A DNA stretch of 64,000 nucleotides. Origin: Alisma plantago-aquatica. Taxonomy: Eukaryota > Streptophyta > Magnoliopsida > Alismatales > Alismataceae. Shown one piece after another: positions 35,814 through 47,812 of this stretch. The position numbers and the translations under genes are program-made. The notes beneath the pieces are model-generated. The model was given only the letters and a program-made list of their open reading frames with translations. It made no database searches and had not been told where the DNA came from. Positions within the stretch are counted from its first letter, which is position 1; every line of letters begins with the position of its first letter. The stretch is taken from positions 259,789,001 through 259,853,000 of the forward strand of contig OY856414.1 in the NCBI GenBank assembly GCA_963693085.1, in the 5' to 3' direction.

Positions 35814-37412
35814 TGATGCGATGATTTTGAGTCGCATTTATAGACCTGTTTGACATGGGTTTTATGCTGTTATTAGTCATTTTTATGGTTAATGTTGCAT
35901 AATTCATCCACTTTGGGTCTTTGCCACTATTTTATGTCAAATCCCCTTTATTTCATTGTTTTGAGCATTAATTGTCAAAAATATCATTATTCGTGTGAAT
36001 TTATGTGATCTTGTCTTTGAATTTCAAGACAAACGAGTATTTGCTTTCGTCGATACCATCGACATGGTCACAGGTTGCCAGCCGAGAGGAGAAGCAAAGC
36101 GTCGGTACTATCGACAGGGATGTCGATGGTATCGAGTCATCTTCAGGTTGGTGGCGAAGAAGAAGTAGATAGTATCGACACTAATTCGATACCATCGATG
36201 CACGGAGGCTACAGCGACACAAAACGACAAAGTCATCGCTAGAGGGTAGTCAATACCATCGACCCGCGTCGATGGTATCGAGACTGCATCAGGCACTCAG
36301 ACGAAAAGAAAGAGATGTTGCCTCTACCACACGGGGTCGATACCATCGACCCACGTCGATGGTATCGACACCGTTAGATATGCGTTGGATTCAGAATGGT
36401 CCCAATCGGACGGCTGGAGTTAATTAACGACCTAATTAGGGAATTAAACCTAATGATGGCCGCCCAGGATGGAGGATCATCTCATTATCCATTGCACGAG
36501 TACCGAGGAGCAGTAGAGAGGAGAACGGAGGCCAGAAGCTCATACCAGTCGATTCGGACGCCGCAGAAGACGGATTTCACCACCGAAAGGTGGGAGAGCA
36601 CGTGTTCTACGCAAAGGATCAGCCGGTTCTTCTCCGTTCAGGGGTTTCACAACTCAATTCACATTTTTCACATGATTTCCCCTATCTCTACCTTGTACTT
36701 TTTTGAGATGAACATGCGGGGCTAATCCCGTTCATCTTTAGGACCGGGAGTAGACCGGGAATTCATTGTATGACAGTTTTGTAATAGAAATTCATATTTT
36801 ATCCCTCAAATCCATGGTATAGTTTCGTTTTCTCCATATATTGTTATGCTTGATCACCATAATAATTATCTAATGCCCTTAATCACTTTGAAAGAAGGAT
36901 TAACGGTTGAAAAGAGGTGAAATCTACAATAATCGATAAATCCCTTGAACAAGGAGGTTTAAAATTAATGGTGGAAACTGAGAGATCGTTCATAATGTGC
37001 CTAGTTTAGGGTATAGGTTACTACGACGGTGGAACCGATCTAATCTTAGGTAGTGAATTGCACCACGACAGTGGGCAATTCTATTTTCAAGCCACTACCC
37101 GGATAGAGAGATAAAATTGAGTATCTATATAGAATTTAATACAATGAAAACCCGCGGTGAAACCGCAATCCTAAAGATACCCTTTTGAATTGATTAAATT
37201 AACATTTAATCGATTGTTTGCTTTGTTTTGTTTTTATTTTCTTTTAGTTTTAACAACAACCCTCAATTTTTTATTCGGCTTAGCTGATCGCAAATAGTTA
37301 GTAGGAGTCTCCAACAATTCCAAGTATCCCTGTGTTCGACTCGGGCCTCACAAAGGCCTGTACTACTCGACGCGTATACTTGCATTTTTAGCGCGTAGTA
37401 AAATACGCGTCA
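35814..37412 (+). repeat. E1 3' LTR (1599 bp, complete)
   Basis: TGATGCGATG ... ACGCGTCA, preceded by the polypurine tract and followed by the 5-bp target ATCAT. Hairpins of the GTCGATACCATCGAC type lie at about 36,048-36,370. It lacks the 18-20 bp motif duplication that both 5' LTRs have. Confidence 0.93.
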
Positions 37413-37417
37413 ATCAT
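37413..37417. other. Target-site duplication ATCAT, right of E1
   Basis: ATCAT follows the E1 3' LTR. The same 5-mer precedes the E2 5' LTR at 45,030-45,034. E1 and E2 thus carry the same target on their inner sides. Confidence 0.75.
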
Positions 37418-37951
37418 CACCTACTTCTCAGCTTATTGCCTCTTCTTGGGCACTGCCATCACAGATTTATTATCTGTCTAAGATCATGGCAGAGTCTACT
37501 TTCTTGCCATAAGTTAATCTTTTTTTTTCACATTTTCCCTTGTTTCAACATGACTAAGTCATTTAGGAACTCATTTAAAGCTCAAGCTTTCTGTATTAAG
37601 GACTGATTACCTAGGTTGTAAGGCTAGCATCCAGTCCACTATATGCATTACAGTTGCCCTAATCTGCCCAACAAGAGCATGATCATAGGATTCTCTATCC
37701 TGATCAGGTCTTATTGGGGATTCTCAGGCACTCATTCTATTCTTGTCAGATCCTTTGCACCTCTTCTTGATGCAACAACATTGCCCTTAGCAATGTGTTC
37801 CTTGTGTTCTCCAGTCATTTTCAACTTTACCCTTTCTCTGCACAAGTAGAAATCATTATAGGGTATACTGGAGGACACTAACACAGACTCTACTACCTTA
37901 GTCCTATGTCTCTGTAGACTCAACGAACCTAGAACTCTGATACCACTAAAT
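37413..37951 (-). mobile_element. Element Y(-): 5' internal piece with primer site and gag start
   Basis: Read on the minus strand, the LTR end is followed by a primer site TGGTATCAGAGTT (37,933-37,945) and then an open stretch with MTGEHKEHIAKG and ASRRGAKDLTRIE (to about 37,735), plausibly the first residues of a gag. It is cut by E1 at 37,413, so the rest of Y lies beyond the Athila insertion. Confidence 0.6.
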
Positions 37952-39427
37952 TCTAACGACACCCGCCATCATTGAGATAACAAGTGTCATTAACAATAAT
38001 AAAACATGCGGAAGCGATCATTAGTTGCAGCGGATTACCAAAAATCACTAAAAATTTAAACCATTTTCAAAGAGATCCATTCATAGGAAAACTCTTTAAC
38101 CAAGAACCAAAGTGTTTCCATTTCATCCTGGATCACAAGTACACAGCCTGTACAATTCCTTTTTAAGGATTACAACATTGACTGCCCTGCTAACAAATAT
38201 ACACAGGCAGTATAAAAACTTTGAGGCACTATGCCAAAACTCCGATTGAATCATTTAAAACTCCGAGGACCTGAGAGTACAGAGATGACACATAGGACTA
38301 CTATCTATATGACTTGACAGACAATATCTCCACCTGAGATCTCATTGTTGTCCTTGTTGTTGTTGTTGCTGCTACTCTTTCTTGGATCTTAGGGAATTCC
38401 TGCCTTGCCTCCCATGCATACCTAAAAATGTTTCCCACGGGGGTGAGACAATTGAAAATTTCCCCAGCGAGAGATATAACTCTCCTCCAAAACATTGTTA
38501 TTGCAGTTTATTAAATTAAAACTGAGTAGGGGTTACTTTTACCATATCAGGCAGAATTATTCATCATAGAACAAAATAAGATAATCTCTTGTTCTCAAGG
38601 AGAGCATTGCATCTACCCATGGTAGATAAGTAATTCATCTGTCTACTTTGCAGAGAATATAAAGAAACATAAATAACATTTATCCGCTAAGGAATGCACA
38701 AAGAAAGGCAACATCAGCCAATGAATCTCCGTATTCAATCCTTAAGCAAACATGCTATACGGTTGATTACATTTTACAATCATATTTAAGCTCTGAGGAG
38801 ATGAGGTATACCGCTCATACTCCAACCGGCCATTGCGAAGTCGAAACCGGTGCCATACATAGGTCTAGGGAAGAGTCGGGTTCCAAGACCTCCCACGTCT
38901 CGGTCAGTGCGAGACAAAATGCAGGACATCTCGTGTCTCTACTAACGTAGCTTTCCAGGATATACTGGCAACTTCGCTACAGAGTTACAACGTCAACTGC
39001 ACTCTCGTCGACAATTGAGAGATTTCATGTTTATCTTCGTCGACCCGACAAAACATTGGGGGATTTGTACAACATCTGGCCCAATCATCGGGAGATTAGT
39101 GATACATCTATCCTAACCTATTCATGAAGGATTTGAGAGGTTTCTTGTTTACCTCCTCACGATCACTTCAAGAGGACGTAAGGATATTTTTGCCCATTGA
39201 CCCCCGTATATTAAAAAATATATGAAATCCAGGATATGCCGCGGAGCAACCTGTTTCACCATCACCTATTCCTGACGATGATGGATCTATGGTCAGAGCA
39301 CTACATGAATAGATTTCACTTGATTAATTAAGTACATTATCATATTCTTTTAGCATCAGTCAAGTTCTCAAACATATTTTATTCAGAAAAATGCTATAAA
39401 GAGACATGTACCACTTTCATCAGATAC

Positions 39428-39658
39428 TTATTCACATGGCTCAGAATCCATTCACATCTTGTCACCTCTCACTAGGCAACAACTTTATTCACATGGCTCA
39501 CAAGGCCATTCAAATCTTGTCACCTCTCACTAGGCAACAACTTTATTCACATGGCTCACAAGGCCATTGACATCTTGTCACCTCTCACTAGGCAACAACT
39601 TTATTCACATGGCTCACAAGGCCATTGACATCTTGTCACCTCTCACTAGGCAAAAACT
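39428..39658. repeat. 58-bp tandem repeat, four copies, in the Y LTR
   Basis: Units start at about 39,428, 39,485, 39,543 and 39,601, each with TTATTCACATGGCTCACAAG and CACCTCTCACTAGGCAACAA. The later copies are nearly identical, so the expansion is recent. Confidence 0.93.
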
Positions 39659-40187
39659 TTAAAACAAAGGTTTACAAGCCCATACTAATCTTGTTACTTC
39701 TTTCTAAGTAACAAAAACATAATGGCACATATGGCCAATGAACTCTTATCAATTAGACATCATAGCTCATACCTGGCTATGATCATCACCCATGAGACCT
39801 GCATGATTGTCACACATGATAATAGACTTATCAAGTTCCCAACATATCATGCAATATAGGGTAACACCACTATTCCCTTACCAGGGTTAGGGTTTACCAT
39901 CAATTGGGGCTTTTCATCCTTTTACCCAAAGCTAGGGTTAGGATTTTCCTTTCTTATCAATTAGGGTTTCATATTTGTATTATCACTCCAACCCTAATTC
40001 ATTGCTACCCTCCTCTGGAAGCATTCATTGATATCATAAGTATTCATTCATACTTATTACTCTCATCATGTATCATTAATTGATTATCATCACAAGGCAT
40101 GAGTTTATCTCTCATCCTTAAGTTGGGAATTAACAAAATGACCATGTTAGGTCATTTTCAAATCAACTCTAATTCAAGCATAGTACA

Positions 40188-40290
40188 CCACGGCCGTGTA
40201 GTCAAGAACGGACGTGCAAAGGGAAGCCACCACGGCCGTGCTACCTTGCACGGTCGTGCAAAGTGAAGCTACCATGGTCGTGCTACAGAG
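40188..40290. repeat. CACGGCCGTG palindrome cluster in the Y LTR
   Basis: CACGGCCGTG occurs twice, with degenerate forms (GCACGGTCGTGCA, CATGGTCGTG), within 100 bp. 40,228-40,256 matches the CACTA subterminal block at 61,377-61,405 on the opposite strand at 27 of 29 positions. Confidence 0.9.
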
Positions 40291-40453
40291 GTTCACCTCA
40301 TGAATCATATTCAAGTATGAATTATATTCTTTCATTAGGGATTAGGGTTTCACATACCACCTCCCTTCTTTAGAATAGGGATTACATATAGCATCACCCT
40401 TCATTAGGGTTTCATATCATGTTTCCCATATTCAAGGTTTGCTAATCATTCCC

Positions 40454-40632
40454 AATTAGGGTTTCTCATGCAATCACCCTCAATTAGGGTTTCACATGGA
40501 TACACCCTCAGTTAGGCTTTCACATGGATACACCCTCAGTTAGGGTTTCACATGGATACACCCTCAACTAGGGTTTCACATGGATACACCCTCAACTAGG
40601 GTTTCATAAGGATACACCCTCAACTAGGGTTT
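40454..40632. repeat. About 29-bp tandem repeat with TTAGGGTTTC, Y LTR
   Basis: Six or so units of TTAGGGTTTCACATGGATAC plus ACCCTCA(A/G). The core resembles the plant telomere word TTTAGGG but is embedded in longer units, so it is not an interstitial telomere array. Confidence 0.88.
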
Positions 40633-41283
40633 GAGTTCAATAACCCTGTCAATTAGGGTTTATGTTCATGTTTAGGGTTTCATGATCTCTTTACTTAAGG
40701 ATCATAACTCTTAACCACCACATGAATCATATTCATGTATGAATTCATGCTATCAACTTCTCAACTTGAATAGGTCATATCACCCTTCAGTTGAGTACAT
40801 ACAACTATGATTAACATAGTGTATCAAGTCATTGACCCTATAAGCAATTAGGAATTCATCCCTTAATTGGCACTAATCCCTTAGGTACTATTCGGGTTTC
40901 AACCTTTGTACCTTCTTTTATTATCATTAATAATCAACATTGGATCAATGAATCATTCATCATCTTGATTCTCAAGAGATTCAATCACATTGGACCTCCA
41001 TTACATAGGGTATCCAATTGAATTAGGGTTTTCAATGTTTATTCCTTCAATAATTGAATTCATGTAACCAGTCATCAATTGGACCTAACCTCATACTTCA
41101 ATTGAGTTTAATAGGTCAACCTTCAAATGATTTGACCCTCAATTAACCCTCCATTTGTCATCATTTAGGGTTTGATTCAATTGAATTAGGGTTTAGAATC
41201 AATGATTCAACAACACTAATCAATGCAAGATTGGTTACATTGAAACTATTGAACCATCATCCAAATTGGGTATGACCTGACCC

Positions 41284-42413
41284 CAAACGGTCTTGAGGTC
41301 GTTTGGATGACCTCCAAACGGTCTTGAGACCGTTTTCCCATCATATCATCATAATCCAAGTCAACCAATTAGAGTTTGGGTCATTGGATTGATCACCAAA
41401 TCAACATTGCATTGTATATCAGCTTGGTACCTTTAGACCTGCAAATACCTAACCATACTCAACCCTAGACCTCCAAACGGTCTTGGTTGACCACAAAACG
41501 GTCTTGAGACCATTTGGATGAGCTTCAAACGGTCTTGAGACCGTTTTTCCCATCCAACATTTGGATTCTAGTGAACAATCATCATGGATTGGTCTATCGA
41601 GTTGATCAACAAATCAACACTACATTGCAATATGATTAGTACCTTTGGACCTTCAATTGGTCAACTATACTTGACCCCAGACCTCCAAACGGTCTTGGGG
41701 TGATCCCCAAATGGTCTTGAGACCGTTTGGGTGATCCCCAAACGGTCTTGAAACTGTTTGGGCTAATCAACCCAAAATCTCAACTTAACTCATTGGAATT
41801 TCAGCACTGTTTTCAATTAGGGTTTGCCTAATTGATTAGCCTTCCACTCATGATTCTTTTGGAGTTAACCCCTCAAATTTTGAGGGTCATTAGTATACAT
41901 AATTAGGAACAAGATTCCCAAACGGTCAACGCTTGGTCAACCATCTCCAACGGTCTTGAAACCATTTTCCCAAAAAGGTCAAGTTAATCAGGTTGAAAAT
42001 AAGAACTTAATCCAATTAGGTTTCCCTAATTGATTAGGCTTCAACTCACGATTCCTTTGCATTTAACCCCTAAAATTTGGAGGGTTATTCACCAACATCA
42101 TTATAAACAGGAATCCCAAACGGTCAACGCTTTTTCAACCATCGCAAATGGTTTTGAAACCGTTTTCCCAAACAGGTCCAGTTAATCAGGTTGAAAATCA
42201 GTATTTAATTCAATTTGGTTTGCCTAATTGATTGGCCTTCAACTCACGATTCCTTTGGCGTTAACCACTCAAATTTGGAGGGTCATTAATCTACATAATT
42301 AGGAACAAGATTCCCAAACAGTCAACGCTTGGTCAACCATCTCAAACGGTTTTGAAACCGTTTTCTCCCAAACGGTTTCAAACCCTTTTCCCTTAAACGG
42401 TTTCCTGAAACCG
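41284..42413. repeat. AAACGGTCTTGAGACCGTTT palindrome cluster, Y LTR
   Basis: More than a dozen full or half copies of AAACGGTC-TTGA-GACCGTTT (an 8-bp stem with a 4-base loop) or decayed forms in 1.1 kb. Some lie within imperfect repeats of about 200 bp (41,910-42,420: CAAACGGTCAACGC). Confidence 0.9.
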
Positions 42414-43855
42414 CATAGCCAATCAAATTAAAACGATTTGGAATATCTATCAAAACCATTTGGCTTGGTAATTTTCTTTGGACAAGAATCTAGGATGATG
42501 TAATCATCCCCTTCCTTCGAACAACCAAGAACAGCAACCGTTCTTGATGGAAATTGCAACAAGAAACAAGAGTGTATCAAATTGAAGAAATCAATCAACA
42601 AAGCATAGAGAATTGATGCAATAGCAATGATTATGGGTTTAAGTTATAAAACCCACCTCCAATTGAGCTCCAAAGCTATAATCGCACGCCATTAATGGTG
42701 GATGAAGCTCTTGCAACTCCCCCTAGGCTCGTCCTCAAGCTTTTGATTGTAAAAGTTGGCTAGGGTTGAAGAGGAGATCGAAATAAGAAGGAATCCATAA
42801 TTTATTTTCGATTTCCACCATGAAATCATGAAGAACGAGGGTCAATAAGCTTACCAACAGGTTGGGGCTCGTCCTCCTGTTGCTCCTAAGTCCCCTTGAG
42901 CTCATCTAAAGCAAAGGAAGAAGAAAGGGCCGAAAAAGCCTTTCAATTCATTTGGAAAAGGCACTTTTATAAAGAAATTGATGAGAGAGAAAATGCATTA
43001 TTAAAATGCATTTAATTCCAAAAACATGGCCGCCTCTTCCCCCTCAAATTCCCCTCAAAATCCTTAAGGACGAGGCTATATTCATTGCCTCATATTCCTC
43101 TCAATTATCCATGATTTAAAGAAAAGAAAATTAAGCACCTTAATGCTTAATATATTAATATCAGATATTACTTTTCTTTATAATAAGGAGAGTGGAGTTT
43201 CACCTACTTAGGATATTTTCGTTCCTTAACTTGGCAAAAGAACGTACATCCTTAAACAAAATCAACCAATAACATTTTGGTTGAAGGCCCTTTAATTAAT
43301 ACATTCATTTTTTCCCTAAATTGAATTAGGGTTTCAATTAGGATTAAATCTTGATTATTTTAATATCAAGATTCTCTCTCCTCCAACTTAATTAAAATGA
43401 GATGCCCCTCTCATTTTATTTTCTCTACCTGATGACAAGAAAAATTAAGGACTTTATTGAAGTGGTAATTTGCATATTGAACCCTAGATTTTGGGTAAAT
43501 TGCACATTACACCAAAACTAGGTTTTAATGCACAAGGATTGCTTTACAAGCTTAATCTTAGTGTCCAAGCTTGTGGAAACCATACCACTACATCATATTC
43601 ATTCTTATGATGTCTCAACATCAGAGGAACATATTATCATGCAACATTTGCAATTTAACCCCTCAACTTGGGTAATTTGCACTTTAGTCCAAAATAAGCA
43701 AACATTGCTTCAACATTGTTCAAACAGGACCAAAATTGAAACATAGGTTCCTTTTGAGCCTTAATTACTTTTCACAAGATGATATTAAGCATATAATAAT
43801 CTTTCTTAATCAAAACACCTAGGGTTAAAGCATAACCCAGGTCAGGGATGTTACA

Positions 43856-45034
43856 AATTGTAAACCCTTAACAAGGATTTCGTCCCAGAAATCCCAGATA
43901 AAGGGAACAGATATTATTCATTCATCATATCATCATGTCTCTTCATAACACCTCATTGTTATGTAGACATCATAGAACTTTGATCAGCACAAAGTTCCTT
44001 CACACAATCTTCTCATAGAGTCAAATGAGAACTTATCTTAAAGTCATATTTAGTTGTTATGTTTATGCAAAGCATAAACCCCTAACATATGATGTTCATA
44101 TCATTTTATATAATCAGACTGATTTCATAGTTGACCATTCCAGGTAGCCAATCTAAACCATCTGATAATTCTCAGATACCAGAATCTCTTACCTTGGTAT
44201 TAGTCGCATGTGTTGAAAACACATTATATTCTCATCTTTCTTTTATCATATTTACAACTTTATTGAACAGGGATCACCTCCCTTGTTCTCTTTCTCATCA
44301 TATGAGGGTCATACTTTTACTTCCTCATATACACATACTGATCTGAATTCCTATCAAATCCTTCTTTCTTGTACTTAAGGTATGATACATTTATCCATAC
44401 CATATTTCTTATTTCATGATACTCATTAGATTGTATCAGAATGATTGCTTGATCAGGGCAATCAAAAAGATATCAATCTAAGAGTTTCCATACTCACTTT
44501 AGCATCAATAGTTGTACACCTGATCAGGGTTTACAAGTACTGAAATCAAGTAGTATGCAATTACGTGCTATCATATTTCTTGCTTTTCATATTATCATAA
44601 CATAAGATTTAACATCCCTGGATTTTATCTAGGCATCTCTTCTATACCTCTTCCTCTTTCATAGAGGTATGATCAATATAGAGCATTTAAAAGAATACTG
44701 AATAGAATTCAAATTCTAGTTCTCATCATTTCTTCCCTATATAGCAACAAATAGGGAAAACAAAATCAACAATCCTCCTTTTTATAACAAAAAGGGTTTA
44801 GTGTACTTAACATGTACATATTTATAAAATACCTTGTCCTCATATCATGATCTTACTAGTCTTATTACTGAAGTAAAAACTAAGCCATGAAATCTTACAG
44901 GTGAAAGGTTAAGACCTTTGCACTTACTTAGTGGCTACTGCCCTAGTACACTAGGCATTTATTGCACTATTTGTACCAAAAACCTTGGCTTTTTAGAACC
45001 ATTAGGCAAATGTCTCTAAAATTATAGAGATCAT
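43856..45034 (-). mobile_element. Element Y(-): 3' internal piece
   Basis: On the minus strand this leads into the Y LTR: the last internal bases are GGGACGAAATCCTTG and AAGGGTTTACAATT, then TGTAACATCCC. I found no chromodomain or integrase motif in the 1.2 kb, so the part is non-coding or decayed. It ends at ATCAT (45,030-45,034), where E2 begins. Confidence 0.6.
45030..45034. other. Target-site duplication ATCAT, left of E2
   Basis: ATCAT immediately before the LTR start TGATGTGATG; it matches the 5 bp after E1. Confidence 0.75.
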
Positions 45035-46651
45035 TGATGTGATGATTTTGAGTCGCATATATAGACCTGTTTGACATGTGTTTTATGCTGTTATTAGTCA
45101 TTTTTATGGTTAATGTTGCATAATTCATCCACTTTGGGTCTTTGCCACCATTTTATGTCAAATCCCCTTTATTTCATTGTTTTGAGCATTAATTGTCACA
45201 ATATCATTATTTGTTTGAATTTATGTGATCTTGTCTTTGAATTTCAGGACAAATGAGTATTTGCTTCCGTCGATACCATCGACGGAAGTCGATACCATCG
45301 ACATGGTCACAAGTTGCCAGCCGAGAGGAGCAGCAAAGCGTCGATACTATCGACAGGGATGTCGATGGTATCGAGTCATCTTCAGGTTGGTGACGAAGAA
45401 GCATTTGATAGTATCGACACCAAGTCGATACCATCGATGCACGGAGGCTACAGCGACACAAAACGACAAAGCCGTCGCTAGAGGGTAGTCGATACCATCG
45501 ACCCGCGTCGATGGTATCGAGACTACATCAGGCACTCGGACGAAAAGAAATAGGCGCTGCCACTACCACATGAGGTCGATACCATCGACCCGCGTCGACG
45601 GTATCGACACCGTCAGATATGCGTTGGATTCAGAATGGTCCCAATCGGACAGCTGGAGTTAACTGATGACCTAATTAGGGAATTAAACCTAATGACGGCC
45701 GCCCAGGATAGAGGATCATCTCATTAGCCATTGCACGAGTACCGAGGAGCAGTAGAGAGGAGAACGGAGGCCAGAAGCTCATACTAGTCGATCTGGATGC
45801 CGCAGAAGACGGATTTCACCACCGAAAGGCGGGAGAGCATGTGTTCTACGCAAAGGATCAGTCGGTTCTTCTCCGTTCAGGGGTTTCACAACTCAATTCA
45901 CGTTTTTCACATGATTTCCCCTATCTCTGCCTTGTACTTGTTTGAGATGAACATGCAGGGCTAATCCCCTTCATCTTGAGGACCGGGAGTAGCTCGGGAA
46001 TTCATTGTATGACAATTTTATAATAGAAATTCATATTTTATCCCTCAAATCCGTGGTATAGTTTCGTTTTCTCCATATATTGTTATGCTTGATCACCATA
46101 ATAATAATCTAATGCCCTTAATCACTTTGAAAGAAGGATTAATGGTTGAAAAGAGGCGAAATCTACATTAATCGATAAATCCCTTGAACAAGGAGGTGTA
46201 AAATTAATGGTGGAAACTGAGAGATCGTTCATAATGCGCCTAGTTTAGGGTATAGGTTACTACGACGGTGGAACCAACCTAAGCTTAGGTAGTGAATTGC
46301 ACCACGACAGTGGGCAGATCTATTTTCAGGCCACTACCCAGATAGAGAGATAAAATTGAGTAGAAATATAGAATTTAATACAATGAAAACCCGCGGTGAA
46401 ACCGCAATCCTAAAGATACCCTTTTGAATTGATTAAATTAACATTTAATCGATTGTTTGCTTTGTTTTGTTTTTATTTTCTTTTAGTTTTAACAACAACC
46501 CTCAATTTGTTATTCAGCTTAGCTGATCGCAAATAGTTAGTAGGAGTCTCCAACAATTCCGAGTATCCTTGTGTTCGACTCGGGCCTCACAAAGGCCTGT
46601 ACTACTTGACACGTATACTTGCATTTTTAGCATGTAGTAAAATACACGTCA
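45035..46651 (+). repeat. E2 5' LTR (1617 bp, complete)
   Basis: TGATGTGATG ... ACACGTCA. It has the GTCGATACCATCGAC hairpins at 45,268-45,610, including the motif duplication shared with the E1 5' LTR. Confidence 0.93.
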
Positions 46652-46657
46652 AGTTTT

Positions 46658-46676
46658 TGGCGCCGTTGTCGGGGAT
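46658..46676 (+). other. E2 primer binding site, tRNA-Asp
   Basis: TGGCGCCGTTGTCGGGGAT, one mismatch to the tRNA-Asp-complementary consensus. Confidence 0.9.
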
Positions 46677-46840
46677 ACGGCGAATTGTTGGCACTTTGAG
46701 TGCTACGAGCGGCCACTCTAGGCCACAAATTTTTTTTTAATTTTGAAACAACTTCAAATATTTTCTTTCTATTGTTCGTTAATTTTTATACTCGTCAAAG
46801 CACTGTACTTAACTGAATTTTCTTATTTCAGGTACTGTGT

Positions 46841-47812
46841 ATGGTGCAGACGCGTAGTACTGACTGCGTGAATCCCGCACCCGAGGCGCCACTGCCGGGA
46901 CCTGAGGACGAGGATAATCACGAGCAAGAGCAACCAGAAGAGGTACATTCTGAACTTGAACAGGAAGAGATGGCCGAGCCACAGACTATATGGGAGAAGA
47001 TCAGAGCTTCTTCCTCCTCTGCCTCCAAAGGGCCTATAAAGAAGCAGGAAATCAACATACCTACATATAAGATTGATCCGGCGTTGATAAATCTGGTGAA
47101 GTCGAATGCTTTTCATGGGCTGAAGAATGAGGATCATGTCGCGCACATCAGCGAATTTGTTGAGAACTGTGACATGGTAAAAATTGACAGGTTCCCACAT
47201 GATGCATTGTATCTCAAGCTTTTCCCGAGTTCATTGGCGGGAGCGGAACAAGAGTGGTTACATAATTTAGATGATGAGTTTGTGGAGTCCTGGGACCATA
47301 TGGTGGAGGTCTTCTTTGAGAGGTTCTTCCCCCCTGAGAAGACTAACGACATCATCCAAAAGATTCATAATTTTACCCAACAGGCCGGTGAGACATATTC
47401 TGAGACCTGGGAGAGATTTCAGGTCATGCTGAGAAGGTGCCCGCATCACGGGCTGGATAAAGAAACACAGGTGAAGGTCTTCTATTTTTCTCTCTCCCAG
47501 CATGATAGGAGCAACCTTGATTCGGCAGGTTCCGGATTTTTCTTAAATAATTTGGACACAAGGTGCTGGGAGATTCTGAAGAACATGGCAAGAAAACAGT
47601 CTTGGGACGATAGGAATGCATCAGAACAAGTCAAAGTTGCAGGTGAGTCCAGGGCCATCAAGGAGCTGAATGACAAGCTAGACCTTCTAGCTAAGAAGTT
47701 GATTGCCAAAGATGATGCATCTGAGGATGAGGAAGCCCAAGTCAAATTCATGCAACAACAGGGCTACAGAAACAATGACTATGCATGGAGGAGAGACGAA
47801 GCCACAACCTAA
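46841..47812 (+). CDS. gag: E2 gag, open for 323 codons
   Basis: Same protein as E1 gag, without the TAG that interrupts E1 (it has CAG at the equivalent codon near 47,597). The start codon follows the same TTCTTATTTCAG acceptor-like leader. The gag core is at residues about 80-190 (FVENCDMVKID, EWLHNLDDEFVESWDHM, FFERFFPPEK). The C-terminus is aberrant: at about 47,796 the sequence GACGAAGCCACAACCTA, copied from 30-50 bp downstream, replaces the E1 sequence, and the frame closes at TAA 47,810. The rest of gag continues in the +1 frame. The product would lack the gag tail and is probably not functional. Confidence 0.85.
   Translation: MVQTRSTDCVNPAPEAPLPGPEDEDNHEQEQPEEVHSELEQEEMAEPQTIWEKIRASSSSASKGPIKKQEINIPTYKIDPALINLVKSNAFHGLKNEDHVAHISEFVENCDMVKIDRFPHDALYLKLFPSSLAGAEQEWLHNLDDEFVESWDHMVEVFFERFFPPEKTNDIIQKIHNFTQQAGETYSETWERFQVMLRRCPHHGLDKETQVKVFYFSLSQHDRSNLDSAGSGFFLNNLDTRCWEILKNMARKQSWDDRNASEQVKVAGESRAIKELNDKLDLLAKKLIAKDDASEDEEAQVKFMQQQGYRNNDYAWRRDEATT

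Larger units (their letters stand above)
27675..37412 (+). mobile_element. Athila-type Ty3/gypsy element E1 (pol-less)
   Basis: Order: 5' LTR (lacking its first 102 bp), tRNA-Asp primer site, leader, gag, protease, hairpin array, internal promoter, env-position ORF, 1.5-kb 3' non-coding region, polypurine tract, 3' LTR. Reverse transcriptase, RNase H and integrase are absent: the protease ORF ends and 20-60 bp later comes the AAGACGTTAAATAAGGG / GAGGCAACCCAACC block that normally follows pol in Athila elements. The element therefore could only move with enzymes from a relative. It is about 17.46 kb from, and colinear with, E2. Confidence 0.9.
37952..43855 (-). repeat. LTR of element Y, minus strand (about 5.9 kb)
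   Basis: On the minus strand it starts TGTAACATCCCTGACC at 43,855, preceded by internal sequence with GGGACGAAATCC, and ends GTCGTTAGA at 37,952 just before the primer site. This is the arrangement of Tekay/Del-type elements. At 5.9 kb it is very long; I see no separate element inside, but internal expansion by tandem repeats is evident (39,428, 40,454, 41,284). No coding sequence recognised. Confidence 0.72.

Noticed and set aside
39428..39658. Regular repeats as a possible CRISPR array
   Set aside because: Direct tandem 58-bp units without unique spacers, in plant LTR sequence.
40454..40632. Interstitial telomere repeats (TTTAGGG-like)
   Set aside because: The word is embedded in 29-bp units; no run of consecutive TTTAGGG exists.
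43528..44346. Two ORFs of about 70 codons on the plus strand within Y
   Set aside because: Y is transcribed from the minus strand, and the peptides have no recognisable feature.
45207..45535. Small ORFs in the E2 5' LTR on both strands
   Set aside because: Products of the hairpin repeats, mirrored in the E1 LTRs with different lengths.
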